Source: Akkermansiaceae bacterium UBA5020
Lineage (GTDB): Bacteria; Verrucomicrobiota; Verrucomicrobiia; Verrucomicrobiales; DEV007
Assembly (NCBI GenBank): GCA_002396885.1
Contig: DGXY01000122.1
Coordinates: forward strand, 42,816-104,713
Direction: 5' to 3'
DNA: 61,898 bases
This document shows, piece after piece, positions 15,692 to 27,200 of the stretch. The notes beneath the pieces are model-generated. The model made no database searches. It saw only the letters and a list, made by a program, of their open reading frames with translations, and was not told where the DNA came from. A program made the position numbers and the translations under genes. Each line of letters begins with the position of its first letter. Position 1 is the stretch's first letter.

Positions 15692-17002
15692 TCACCCCAG
15701 CCCCGGCACTTCCCAGCCCTTGCGGTAGGCGTTCTTGAGGAAGCGGTTGGCCTCGGGCACGTTCACCACCGCGAGCTTGTCGGAATCCCATTCGATTTCT
15801 GCCCCGCTGCGATAGGCGACGTTGCCCAACAAGACCGTCTCGGTGAGCGGTCCCGCATAGGCGAAAGGCGTCGAGGGCTGGCGTGATTCGCGAATCGCCG
15901 TGACCCACTCCTGATAGTGGTTCGTATCGGGCAGATCCGCCCATTGGTAATCGGCGAAATTCGCCTTCGGAAACAACTCCGGCATTTCGGGGAAGCCGAC
16001 GAAGAGATTGCCCTTTTCCCCGACGAAGAGAATGCCGTTGAGCGAACCTTTCCAATCCGCCGGAGCCTGGAAAAGATCACGGCTCGGCTGGCGTCCCGCC
16101 TCATACCAGCGCACCGTCACCGTTTCCGTCGTCAGGGGCGTTCCCGGAAAGGTGTAAAGAATCTCCGCCCAGGCCGGACCCGATTCCGGATGCGGGGCGG
16201 GACCCTCGGCTTTCACCTTGGTCGGTGCGCCAAGTCCCAGCCCATTCACGACGGGATCGAGAATGTGGCAACCCATGTCGCCGGCGACGCCCGTGCCGAA
16301 ATCCCACCAACCGCGCCAGTGGAAGGGGTGGTAGGTCTTGTCGATCCAGGGCCGCTCCGGCGCGGTGCCGAGCCATTGATCCCACTGCACCGTAGCCGGC
16401 GGATTGCCGCCGGGCGCGGGGCGATCAAGGCCCTGTTTCCAATAGGTGCCGGGGCGGTCGGTCCAGGCATGGACCTCGCGGACCTTGCCGATGATCTGGT
16501 CCTCGCGGAGGGCGTGGATCGCAATCTTGAGGCGCTTGGTCGCGTGGTGCTGGATGCCCATCTGGGTGATCACTCCCGTCTCCTTCGCGATCCCGGCGAG
16601 GACGCGGGCCTCGTGGATCGTGTGCGTGAGCGGCTTCTGCGTGTAACAATGCAGCCCCAGCCGCATCGCCGTGGCCGTGACCGGCGCGTGGGTGTGGTCG
16701 GGTGTCGTCACCATTAAGCCGTCGATGCTCCTTTGCTCGAGCAGCTTGCGCCAGTCGGTGTAGGCCTTCGCCGCGGGGAATTGAGCCTTCGCCTTCGCAA
16801 GACGATCCTCGTCGATGTCGCAGACCGCGACGATCTCGTTGCCTGGGGCGAGCTCCATCATGTCGCTCCAGCCCTTGCCTCCAACGCCGACGCAGGCGAT
16901 CGCGAGCCTTTGGTTGGGATCGGCGGCGGAGAGGATCGCGGGACCGGCGGCGGCTCCGATGAGAGAGGTCTTGAGAAACGAGCGGCGGGTCCTTGAGTTC
17001 AT
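15692..17002 (-). CDS. Gfo/Idh/MocA-family oxidoreductase, Tat-exported
   Basis: 436 residues from the ATG at 17002. This start exposes a twin-arginine signal (NSRTRRSFLKTSLIGAAAG). The Rossmann NAD(P)-binding domain follows (IACVGVGGKGWSDMM, EIVAVCDIDEDRL), with TQKPLTHTIHEAR carrying the conserved catalytic-region Lys, then a Gfo/Idh/MocA C-terminal domain. Exported members are numerous in Verrucomicrobiota and Planctomycetota and are thought to act on sugars or sugar acids with a bound cofactor. The substrate is unknown. Confidence 0.9.
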   Translation of the reverse strand: MNSRTRRSFLKTSLIGAAAGPAILSAADPNQRLAIACVGVGGKGWSDMMELAPGNEIVAVCDIDEDRLAKAKAQFPAAKAYTDWRKLLEQRSIDGLMVTTPDHTHAPVTATAMRLGLHCYTQKPLTHTIHEARVLAGIAKETGVITQMGIQHHATKRLKIAIHALREDQIIGKVREVHAWTDRPGTYWKQGLDRPAPGGNPPATVQWDQWLGTAPERPWIDKTYHPFHWRGWWDFGTGVAGDMGCHILDPVVNGLGLGAPTKVKAEGPAPHPESGPAWAEILYTFPGTPLTTETVTVRWYEAGRQPSRDLFQAPADWKGSLNGILFVGEKGNLFVGFPEMPELFPKANFADYQWADLPDTNHYQEWVTAIRESRQPSTPFAYAGPLTETVLLGNVAYRSGAEIEWDSDKLAVVNVPEANRFLKNAYRKGWEVPGLG

Positions 17003-17149
17003 GCGTCCATCGTGAGCAAGGGCCGGGTCGGCGACAAGAACGGCGATGGTCGGGTTTGCGTGATGGGAGGTTTTTCCTACGGATCTTTTGAAAATCAGAG
17101 ACCTCGCATCGCGCAAATGGCGAGCCCGTTGTAAACTTCCCGGAGACGC

Positions 17150-18745
17150 ATGGGAAAATCACGAATTCAACGACTATGGGCACTCCTCTTTGCCGCTTCG
17201 GCTCTCACTTTGTCGGCGGAGGAGGTGAAAGGCCGTCTTGCCCTGGAATACACGATCCGTGCCGATGAAAATGGAGCCTTGGTCTGGGAGATCACCGATG
17301 CCGCGGGGAAACCCAAGGATCTGACCGCCGAGGAAAAATTCCGTCTGCTGCGCGAACGCCATTTTCCGGAAGCCGTCGCGAAAGCCGGAGCCGGCAAAGC
17401 ACCGGAGGTCTGGATCGTCGGGTTCTTTTATCTCGATGAGCGGATCACGAAGAAGGATCCGGCAAAGGCGGAGGCCTCCTTTCGACGTGGGCTGGAGCTA
17501 GGGCGTCCCGACGGGCTACTCTATCTCGCCGATCATTATCACCGGAAAGCGATGCCCAGAGATCGCGATACGGGTGAGCGCGCCCGCGACCTGGATCACG
17601 CCGAAACGCTCACGCTCGCCCTCCTTGAAGCGGGCCGCGGGGAAGCCGCCTGGATCGCGAATACCCTCGCCAGCGTCCACCTCTTTGGCTGGTATGGGCT
17701 GGAAAAGAATCTGGAAAAGGGCGCTGGCCTGCTCGACGCGGTGGAGAACGTCCTACCCGAAGATCCCTTGATGCAGTTGCTGAAAGCGAAGCTGCTCATT
17801 TATCGCACGGACTACCCCGCCGCCTTCACTTACGCGGAAAAGGCGGAGAAGGGATTCCAAACGGCCGCCGAAACGGACGAGACCGCCGCGGAAGATCTGC
17901 ATCGGGCAAAGACGGCGAAGATCTCGGCCGCGGTCCTCGGCGGAGATCTCGCGAAGATCGATCCGGATGAGTTCCTCCAGATCACGAAAGACTCCCTCGG
18001 TCTGAACGGGCCGCTCGCCTGGTCGATCCCGGTTTTGCTAACGCTGCTTCTGCTCTTCCTCCTCTGGCGGACCCGTCGCGCGTGGGCGGGCGGCGGCGGA
18101 CCCGGCTTACGACTCAGCTTGTTCTGGATCTCCGCCTCGATTCTCGCCGCCGGCATCGGATTCAACATCCGCCTCCCCGGGCTCGACAATGGAGTGGGGC
18201 ACTGGATCGGCGCGCTCCTCGTCACCGCCGCCGCTCTCGCTGCCGTGACGATGGGCGGGTGGGCGCACTTCTTCGGGAGCGAGCCCCTTTTCAAGGGATG
18301 GAAGCCCTTCCTGAAAGGCGCCGCGATCGTGATCGGAGGCGTCGCCGGGATGCAACTCGTGGCGATGGGTTACGGGGCGGTCTACCAATTCATCACGGGT
18401 GGTCCGCTCGACAAGCAACTCGTGAGTCTCTTCCTGAAGAGCGAGAATCTCCTGCAGCTCTTCGGCACCGTCCTCATCGTCGGGATTGCGATTCCGTTTT
18501 ACGAAGAGGTGTTTTTCCGCGGTTTCCTTTTTGCCTCGCTCGATCGCCGTTGGGGCGGCAAGACCGCGCTGGTTGTCAGCTCGGTCTTTTTTGCGATCGT
18601 CCATGGGCTGACCTTCTTTGTGCCGCTGCTCTTCCTCTCCTTCCTGATCGGTTGGCTGCGGCTCAGGACGGGCAATCTCCGCATGAGTTTCTACCTCCAC
18701 GCCTCGAACAATTCCTTCTCGGTCCTCGCCGGCTATTTTCTCTAG
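17150..18745 (+). CDS. CPBP intramembrane protease with N-terminal TPR/Sel1-like domain
   Basis: 531 residues; start supported by GGAG just upstream. A signal peptide (residues 1-23) leads into a helical-repeat region of about 260 residues with Sel1/TPR-like units (PAKAEASFRRGLELGRPDGL, YGLEKNLEKGAGLLDAVENV). The C-terminal half has about eight membrane helices and the CPBP (Abi/Rce1-like) motifs: EEVFFRG from E452/E453, FAIVHG with H485, and HASNN with H517. CPBP proteins are glutamic intramembrane proteases or related membrane proteins. The periplasmic repeat domain could recruit partners. Substrate unknown. Confidence 0.85.
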   Translation: MGKSRIQRLWALLFAASALTLSAEEVKGRLALEYTIRADENGALVWEITDAAGKPKDLTAEEKFRLLRERHFPEAVAKAGAGKAPEVWIVGFFYLDERITKKDPAKAEASFRRGLELGRPDGLLYLADHYHRKAMPRDRDTGERARDLDHAETLTLALLEAGRGEAAWIANTLASVHLFGWYGLEKNLEKGAGLLDAVENVLPEDPLMQLLKAKLLIYRTDYPAAFTYAEKAEKGFQTAAETDETAAEDLHRAKTAKISAAVLGGDLAKIDPDEFLQITKDSLGLNGPLAWSIPVLLTLLLLFLLWRTRRAWAGGGGPGLRLSLFWISASILAAGIGFNIRLPGLDNGVGHWIGALLVTAAALAAVTMGGWAHFFGSEPLFKGWKPFLKGAAIVIGGVAGMQLVAMGYGAVYQFITGGPLDKQLVSLFLKSENLLQLFGTVLIVGIAIPFYEEVFFRGFLFASLDRRWGGKTALVVSSVFFAIVHGLTFFVPLLFLSFLIGWLRLRTGNLRMSFYLHASNNSFSVLAGYFL

Positions 18746-18851
18746 GCGGGCGGGTGAAACTTTTGCCCCGCTCATCCCCGGGAAGCCTTCTTGCACGGGC
18801 GCGTCATCACGTGAAAGTCGACATTCGACACCTAACCCGTGCCCCTTCATA

Positions 18852-20732
18852 TTGCTGCGTTTGAGAACATTTTCGTTCATCGCTCCGTCGTTCTATTCAG
18901 CGTGCTGGTTGCTCTGCGTGCAGTTCGCCCTCTCTCCGGCGCGCGCCGAGGAGGATGCGGAGCTAGTCGCGAAACGGGAATCGGTGAAAAAGGCCTTCAA
19001 GGCCGATGTCGAGAAGTTCGTCACAAACTACTGCGTCGAATGCCATGGCGACCGGGCCAAGGCGGGACTCAACCTCCGTGTCGCGGTGAAGAAGCCGGGA
19101 GATCCGGCCTTTCTTCGCAAATGGATCGAGTGCATTGCCAACGTGGAGGCACACGACATGCCGCCCGACGACGCCGACCAGCCGAGCGACGAAGAGCGGC
19201 AGCGGTTCCTCGATGCCCTCTCGCAGGTCCAATACCTCAGCAATCGCGATCCGGGTCCCTTCGAGATTCGTCGCCTGACCAAGGCGGAATTCGGCAACAC
19301 GCTTCGCGACTTCCTCGGAGTCGATCCCACGGTCGCCAAGGATCTGCCCGACGAGGTGCCGGGCGAGGGATACCTTAACTCACTTTCGCCCATGCAGGTC
19401 GAGCAATACCTCGGCATCGCGAATCAAGCGATCGCGAAACTCTCCCCAAAAGATCAGGCTAGGCTCTTCGGCGATGAAAAGACCGAGGTCCGCGACGTCG
19501 CCCGACGCCTCGCCCGCAGCGCCTATCGCCGACCGGCCGCCGAGGCGGAGATCGACGTGCTCGTTGGTGTCTTTGAACTCGGCCAAAAGAACGGACTCGA
19601 CCGCAACGCGGCGCTGAAGTTCCTGCTGAAGGCGGTGCTCGTCTCTCCGCAGTTCCTTTACATCACCCCCTCGAAGGACGCGCCCGCCGATGAAAAGATC
19701 ATACCGCTCGACGATCATCAGCTCGCCTCGCGTTTGTCGTATTTCCTCTGGGCGACGATGCCCGATTCCGAGCTCGCGAAGCTCGCCGACGAGGGCCGGC
19801 TCCGCGATCCGGCGGTGTTGAAGACGCAGGTGAAACGCCTGCTCGCGAGTCCGCGTTCCCGCGCCCTCTTTGACGGTTTCGGGGCCCAGTGGCTGGGTCT
19901 CGATAAGATTGCGACGAAGACCTTCGACCCTGACAAATTCCCCCAAATGACTCCCGCTCTGCGCGAGTCGATGTACGAGGAAGCTCGCCTATTCTTCGAA
20001 AGCATCGTGCGGGAGAACCGCAGCGTCGTCACCTTCGTGGACGGCGACTACACCTACCTCAACGCGACCCTCGCTCCGTTCTATGGTCTTGAGAAGACGG
20101 TGAAGGGAGCGGCGATGGAGAAGGTAAGCCTCTCTGACGCGAACCGCGGCGGCATTCTTACGATGCCCGGAGTCCTCGCGACCACCTCCTTTCCCACCCG
20201 CACCAGTCCGGTGATCCGCGGCGTCTGGGTGCTCGAGCAGGTCCTCGGCGAGCACGTCCCACCCGCTCCGCCGAACGTGCCCGCGCTCGAGAAGCAGGAT
20301 CAGAAAAAGATCGCCGGACTCACCCTCCGACAACGGACCGAACTCCACCGCACCGATGCCGTCTGCGCGAATTGCCACAAGATCCTCGATCCGATCGGCT
20401 TCGGACTGGAGAACTTCGACGCGATTGGACGCTGGCGGGAGAAGGATGACTCCGGCGGTCCCGTCGACGCGGCGGGAGAGCTGCCCGGCGGCAAACGGTT
20501 CAAGTCGCCCCGGGAACTGAAGGCCATCATCGCCACCCGCGAAGACGATCTCTCGCGCAACCTCGCCGAAAAACTCCTCGCCTACGCCCTCTGCCGCCAG
20601 CTCGACGGATACGACCTCATCGTCGTCGACCAACTGCACAAGACCATCGCCGCCGACGGCCACCGGATGCAGACCCTCGTCAGCGAGATCGTGACGAGCT
20701 ATCCGTTTTTGAATCGACGCGTCCAGGAATAA
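18852..20732 (+). CDS. DUF1592-type planctomycete cytochrome C domain protein
   Basis: 626 residues; the frame begins with TTG codons at 18852 or 18861, with no ATG before the signal peptide (CWLLCVQFALSPARA). A c-type heme motif, CVECH (C61, C64, H65), is followed in order by DUF1587 (RRLTKAEFGNTLRDFLGVD), DUF1595 (ARRLARSAYRRPA), DUF1592 (LASRLSYFLWATMPDSEL), DUF1588 with a second CANCH motif, and DUF1585 at the C-terminus. The family is abundant in Planctomycetota and Verrucomicrobiota and nearly always adjacent to a DUF1552 gene, as here. An extracytoplasmic redox role is inferred; the reaction is not established. Confidence 0.9.
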   Translation: MLRLRTFSFIAPSFYSACWLLCVQFALSPARAEEDAELVAKRESVKKAFKADVEKFVTNYCVECHGDRAKAGLNLRVAVKKPGDPAFLRKWIECIANVEAHDMPPDDADQPSDEERQRFLDALSQVQYLSNRDPGPFEIRRLTKAEFGNTLRDFLGVDPTVAKDLPDEVPGEGYLNSLSPMQVEQYLGIANQAIAKLSPKDQARLFGDEKTEVRDVARRLARSAYRRPAAEAEIDVLVGVFELGQKNGLDRNAALKFLLKAVLVSPQFLYITPSKDAPADEKIIPLDDHQLASRLSYFLWATMPDSELAKLADEGRLRDPAVLKTQVKRLLASPRSRALFDGFGAQWLGLDKIATKTFDPDKFPQMTPALRESMYEEARLFFESIVRENRSVVTFVDGDYTYLNATLAPFYGLEKTVKGAAMEKVSLSDANRGGILTMPGVLATTSFPTRTSPVIRGVWVLEQVLGEHVPPAPPNVPALEKQDQKKIAGLTLRQRTELHRTDAVCANCHKILDPIGFGLENFDAIGRWREKDDSGGPVDAAGELPGGKRFKSPRELKAIIATREDDLSRNLAEKLLAYALCRQLDGYDLIVVDQLHKTIAADGHRMQTLVSEIVTSYPFLNRRVQE

Positions 20733-20748
20733 CCCCCATCGTAACGCT

Positions 20749-22131
<1,383 letters not shown>

Positions 22132-22166
22132 AGCGAACGTCGTCGTGCGGCGGAAGTCATCGTCCT

Positions 22167-23957
22167 TCATCCCTTCCGCCTCACTACCAGGTGAATGAAG
22201 GGTGCGGAGATACGGCCATCACGGTCGGTCGCACGGATTTCAGTCCGGACGCGTCCGGGTGCGGGGAGGGCGACGCGCACCCGCCAATCGGCGCTGGTTG
22301 AAATGACCCGGCTGGGACGCGCGGCGATTTTGGCGTCGATGCTGGCAATGCCGGCTCCGGCACCAGCGGTGGCGGTGCCACTCAAAGTGACGCGTGATTG
22401 GTTTCCGCGCAGAACGACGCGGGCGGGGCGATAGGCAACGATCCTCGGGGCCGCGACCGTTCCTCCGCCCGTAGGGGGAGTTGATCCGACTCGCTCGGCG
22501 GCGAGTTCATGAAGGTAGATCTCGAGATTGTCGTAACCCGCCGTCGAAAGATCCCGTCCAGCGTGGTCGGGCGTTTGGGGATCGAGACCTCGGGCCGTCT
22601 CCCAGGCATCGGGCATGCCGTCGTGATCCGAATCCGTCGGGGCGGCGGGCGCACCTCCGGTGTAGGCGGGCAGGAGGTGGTCGCCGGCGGGATTCGTGTT
22701 GGGCGCGGCGGAGTCGATCCGGTCCTCTTCCACCGGCGCGACGAGCCGTTGGTCCATCGGATCGCGGGGGAAGGCTCCGGCATTTTCGAGCAGGCTTTCA
22801 CGCAGCGAAGCCGTCGCGGTGTAGGTGATCGCGGGAAACGAATGCCGGATCGTGCGCGCTGTCGCGGATCGCGAAGTGGCGTCGGGCAGGGTCACACCCG
22901 GATAGTCGTTGCAGCAATAGAAGAGTTCGTAATCGGCACGACCGGGATGAAGCGACATCGTGTTGCCACTCACAAACAACTCATTCCCTCCCGCGGAAGG
23001 GGCCCGCAGGATTTGGTCGTCCCACATGCCGAAGGGAAAGGTGGGCCCGGTGCGGAAGGCATTGCCTACCGCATTGAGCCGATAGTGGATCGGATAGGGT
23101 TGGCCGAGGCCGTTGGTGACGACGTTGGTGTCGGCTCCCAGCGCGATGAAAAAGCGGGGGTCCCAGTAGAGGTTGTTCGAAAGCTCGAGGTCCATCGTGC
23201 TGCCGGCGGCGGCGGCCGACTCGCGCGAAGCTTCGGGAAGGCGGCCTTCGATCCGCACGAAGAGATTGTGATGGATCGAGAGGCGGTCGAGGGCGAAACC
23301 GTGGGCGGGGTTCGAATAGTTCATCAACATTCCGCCGTAGAAGGAGTGGCCTCCGACCGTCTCGGCGAGGAGGCTGTTCTGGACGGTGAGGCGGTTGGAA
23401 TACGAGATCTCGACGGCTTCGTCCTCCGCATTGCCGACCGAGACATGATCGATGATCGCATTGCGGGTGTAACGCAGGCGCAATCCGTCATCGCTCGGAC
23501 CTCCCGCACCCGGGCGGATGCGGACATGGCGGAGGATCCAGTTTTCGGCAAACTGGGCGGGAGCCTCTACCGTCTGATCCTGAAAGGGTGTCTCGTCGGT
23601 GACGAAACCGCGGATCGTGATGCCTCCGGGCGAGGTCTCGCCCGCGATCGTGACGTCTCCGTGGCTCAGGTGGATCCGGGCATCGATCACGCCGCTGACG
23701 GCAAAGACGATATACCTCGGACCGGTCTGGTCGAGGGCGTCCTGGAGCGATCCCGGACCGGAGGTCGCAGTGGTGGTGACGACGATGACCCGTCCACCCC
23801 GCCCGCCCGTGGCTTCGGCCCCGAATCCCTCGGCACCGGGAAAGGCGGGAGCCTGGGCCCGGGAGATCGCTGGAAAAAGACTCGTGAGGATGAACAGTAT
23901 CCTGAGGAAGAGGCACTTCGATAATCGAGACGCCCCGAATCCGGGAGTCATTCGCAT
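22167..23957 (-). CDS. Pectate lyase-like secreted beta-helix protein
   Basis: 596 residues from the ATG at 23957; the ATG at 23951 is equally possible and changes nothing in the mature protein. A signal peptide is followed by FPGAEGFGAEATGGRGG, the typical opening of bacterial family-1-like pectate lyases. The core is a right-handed beta-helix with SPGGITIRGF, IDHVSVGNAEDEAVEI and related strands. After residue 450, DSDHDGMPDAWETARGLDP is a calcium-binding thrombospondin-3-like motif, and the C-terminal 100 residues form an Ig-like or adhesion domain. Likely cleaves or binds pectin-type uronan outside the cell. Confidence 0.85.
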   Translation of the reverse strand: MRMTPGFGASRLSKCLFLRILFILTSLFPAISRAQAPAFPGAEGFGAEATGGRGGRVIVVTTTATSGPGSLQDALDQTGPRYIVFAVSGVIDARIHLSHGDVTIAGETSPGGITIRGFVTDETPFQDQTVEAPAQFAENWILRHVRIRPGAGGPSDDGLRLRYTRNAIIDHVSVGNAEDEAVEISYSNRLTVQNSLLAETVGGHSFYGGMLMNYSNPAHGFALDRLSIHHNLFVRIEGRLPEASRESAAAAGSTMDLELSNNLYWDPRFFIALGADTNVVTNGLGQPYPIHYRLNAVGNAFRTGPTFPFGMWDDQILRAPSAGGNELFVSGNTMSLHPGRADYELFYCCNDYPGVTLPDATSRSATARTIRHSFPAITYTATASLRESLLENAGAFPRDPMDQRLVAPVEEDRIDSAAPNTNPAGDHLLPAYTGGAPAAPTDSDHDGMPDAWETARGLDPQTPDHAGRDLSTAGYDNLEIYLHELAAERVGSTPPTGGGTVAAPRIVAYRPARVVLRGNQSRVTLSGTATAGAGAGIASIDAKIAARPSRVISTSADWRVRVALPAPGRVRTEIRATDRDGRISAPFIHLVVRRKG

Positions 23958-24104
23958 CCCAGGCTGATCCCGTTTCCCATGCACACCGGGAAGCCTACGA
24001 TTATGAAAATTATAGTCAAGCATCTGGCATGGACGTTCCGCACTTGAATATATTCACCTGAAGACGCGGAATGTGACCGCTGAACCGATTGCGGCGACGT
24101 CCTA

Positions 24105-24278
24105 TCAATCGAAGACCATCCCGATCCCGATCTTCCTGACGCTCACCCCCACCCGGAAGTGCGATCCGGACTGGCCTTCCAGGGTCGAGAAAAGTTGGGC
24201 TGCGGAGGTCTGGAGACCGCCAAAAAAGACGAGCCCAAGGGTAACGAGGTTCGTCCTCGGTTCGCGAAAGGGGGTCAT
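24105..24278 (-). CDS. Small secreted-type ORF coupled to the sulfatase fusion gene
   Basis: 57 codons starting at an ATG that shares one base with the stop of the upstream 1135-residue gene (TGATG arrangement). The N-terminus looks like a signal peptide (NLVTLGLVFFGGLQTSAAQ), leaving about 30 residues: FSTLEGQSGSHFRVGVSVRK and a short tail. No family was recognised. It could be a real coupled small protein or the stub of a longer exported protein that lost its 3' part. Confidence 0.35.
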   Translation of the reverse strand: MTPFREPRTNLVTLGLVFFGGLQTSAAQLFSTLEGQSGSHFRVGVSVRKIGIGMVFD

Positions 24279-27200
24279 CACGGCTTCAAAAAATGCTCGA
24301 AGAACCCGTAAATCACCTCGTTCGAATCCGGATTCGGGGTGTGGTCGGGCCGGTTGTGCATCGCGACACGGTTTTCGAGACCCAGCAGGCGGTTCACGGC
24401 AATGGAGTGGTTCAGCGCTTTCCACCGGCCGGGTGAATCCTCGCTGCCGCCGGAGACGAGGAAGGGACGCGGGGCCATGAGGGTGTGGAGTTCGTGCAGG
24501 TCGCGGCCTTGCTTGAGCAACTCCGGATAAAGGCCGCGGGCCGGATTGGATTCGGAGGGGACGCCGCGCTCGCGCCAGGGTTTCGGGTGGTAGCCGAGAT
24601 ACCAAGGCTCCCAGTAGTTCACGCTGGGACGCGTGTCGAAAACGATGCCTGGATCACTCCAGGCGGCGCAGGCGAATTTCTCGAAAAGGCACGAGGCGAA
24701 CATCGACCATTTTCCCCCATACGAATGGCCGGTCACTCCGATGCGCGCGGGATCGACCTCGGGGCGCGCCGCGAGGACGTGCCAGGCGTTCGCCGCCGCG
24801 TAGGCGAGCATCGAGAGCGGCTGGACGGTGGCGTCGTCGATCGACGGCCAGTAAAGGGCGTAATCCTTCGAGGCGCTCGTCTCGCTGGTGCCGATGGAGA
24901 GCGTCACGAAGCCGCGCTTCGCGAGTTGGTAGGCGAAGTCGCGCTGTTCGTTGCCCATGCCCGCAGCGGTCTCGGGCTCGTAGTAGACGGTGAGGACGGC
25001 GGGATGCTTCCCGGTGGTGGCTTTGTCAGGGATGAAGAGATAGCCGGTTGTCCTCTCGGTCGGAGTCCAGGGGAAGCGCACCCGGTGCCGGGTGAAATTC
25101 TCCTGCTTCACGGACTCGAGCGTCTCCACAACCGGTTCGGTGATCAACGGCGGCCATTCGCCCATCAGGCCATGCCAGGTGCGGAGGATCTCCTCGCGGC
25201 GCTTCGCCCAGTCGGCGGCGGTGCGGACTTCGCTGCCGTCGTTGAAGAGAAGCGGGTTGCGGAATTCGCCGAGTTCCCCGGCGACGTCTGTGGGTGGCGA
25301 GAACCAGGGACGGAGGGCCTGGGGCAGGGCGCTGTTTTCCACTCCCGCTCGGGCGATCACGAAATCGACCAGCTCCTGACATTGGAAGAACCCGGTCCAG
25401 AAGTTGTGGCCCTGTCCCTTGATCTTCATCACTTCGATGAGATCCCCCGCGCCCGCGGTCTCGTAGATCTCCTCGAGCTTGCCCGAGTTCTGCGGCAGCG
25501 GCACGACCTGATCGTCGGTGCCGTGGATGATGAAGACGGGGATCTTCGCCTCGGCAAGGACGGCGGCGCGGCGAATGGGATTCAGCTCATCGAGGCGAGA
25601 CTCCAATTCGGTCTTTGTCAGGGCGTAGGCGGGCGCGGTTTTCTCTAGACCGGGATAGGTGGTGAAGTCGTAGACCGGATAGATGCCGGCGATTCCGGCG
25701 ACGCGATCGGGATGGGCGAGGGCCCACGAACTGGCCCAGAGTCCGCCTCGACTGCGTCCGAGAAGGACGGGCTTGGCGGAGTAACCATCGGCGACCATCT
25801 TTTGATGGAGCGCCTCGAAGAAAGGAAAGGCCTTCGGACTCCCGTAGGCCTCGCCCACATCAACTCCCGCGACGGCAATCCCGGCGGCGAGAAAACGTTC
25901 GTGCATCCAGCGCTCGGCTTCGTCGGGATAGACGGGCAGGGTCGGGCCATAGAAGACCCAGGGTTTTCCTGCGGCGGGTTTCTCCGGCAACATGCGGAAG
26001 GCGGGCCTACCTTCGAGGGCGAACGTTTCTCCGTTGATCAGCACTTGCTTGCGCGGCGGCTCCGCGGCGGCACCGGCCTTGCCCTTCCCTTTTCCTTTTA
26101 CTGGAGCGGGTTGGGCGGCGAGATCGGCGGAGGCGAGCGTGGTGAATTCCGCGGTGAGGCGGCCCCACGCGGCGGCGAGTTCGCGGAGCTTCTCGGCTTG
26201 CGGCACGGCGAGGTCGGTCGATTCGTCGCGGTCGGTGGCGAGGTCGTAAAGCTCCCAGGGCCCGTCCTTCGGCGCGACCGCTTTCCAGTCGCCCCGACGC
26301 ACCGCCTTGTGCCCCTCGTGATACCACCAGAGCGTTTCGTGGAGCGGCTCCGCGTCTTTGGCGAAAACCGTGACGAGGCTTTTTCCGGGCGCGGGCGGCG
26401 CATCGGGCAAGGTCTTCGCTCCCGCCAATTCAAGCAGGGTCGGGACCACGTCGATGACATGACCCGGGGTCGTGCGGATTTCACCCCGAGCCGCGATGCC
26501 GGCGGGCCACGAGGCGAGCAGGGGCGTGGCGATACCGCCTTCGTGGGTCCAGGTCTTGTGACGCCGGAAGGGCGTGTTCGCCACCGTCGACCAACCCGGG
26601 CCAAGGCAGAGGTAGGTGCCGGCCGATCCAGGCGGCAGTGAGAGATCATGGCCGTCATCGCGCACCATGATCTCGGCGCTGGCTCCGTTGTCGGAGAGGA
26701 AAAGGACGAGGGTGTTCTCCCATTGGCCTATCGCCTTGATCTGCTCGAAGACGCGTCCGATTTCGAGGTCCATGCGGTGGATCATCGCCGCGTGGATCGC
26801 CATTTTGTCGGCCTGGAATTTTCTTTGGGCGTCTGTCAGGCGCTTCCACGGGACCGGCTTGTCGATCTCGCCGGGGCCCAGGACGGCAAGGGCCTCGGGG
26901 AAGTGGTAGGGCGGCCCGAGATCCGCCTCGGGACGCGAGAGCTCGCCGTCGAGGAGGCCGAGCTGCCGCATCTTCTGCCAGCGTTTCGCACGGATCACAT
27001 CCCAGCCTTCGGTGTAGGTGTCTTGATAGAGGGCAATGTCTTCAGGCAGGGCTTGGAGCGGGAAATGGGGCGCGGCAAAGGCGAGGTAGTGGAAGAAGGG
27101 CGCGTCGCGGTGGTTCGCCGCATGGTCCTTCAGAACCTCGATGACGTGGTCGGCGAGGGCGGTGGTGCCGTAGTAGCCCGAGTCTTTCTCCACGGGTGGG

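Noticed and set aside
22149..22180. GGCGGAAG/CTTCCGCC hairpin between the DUF1552 and pectate lyase genes
   Set aside because: The stem is 8 bp but no T-run follows on either strand and it overlaps the pectate lyase C-terminal codons, so a terminator call is not justified.
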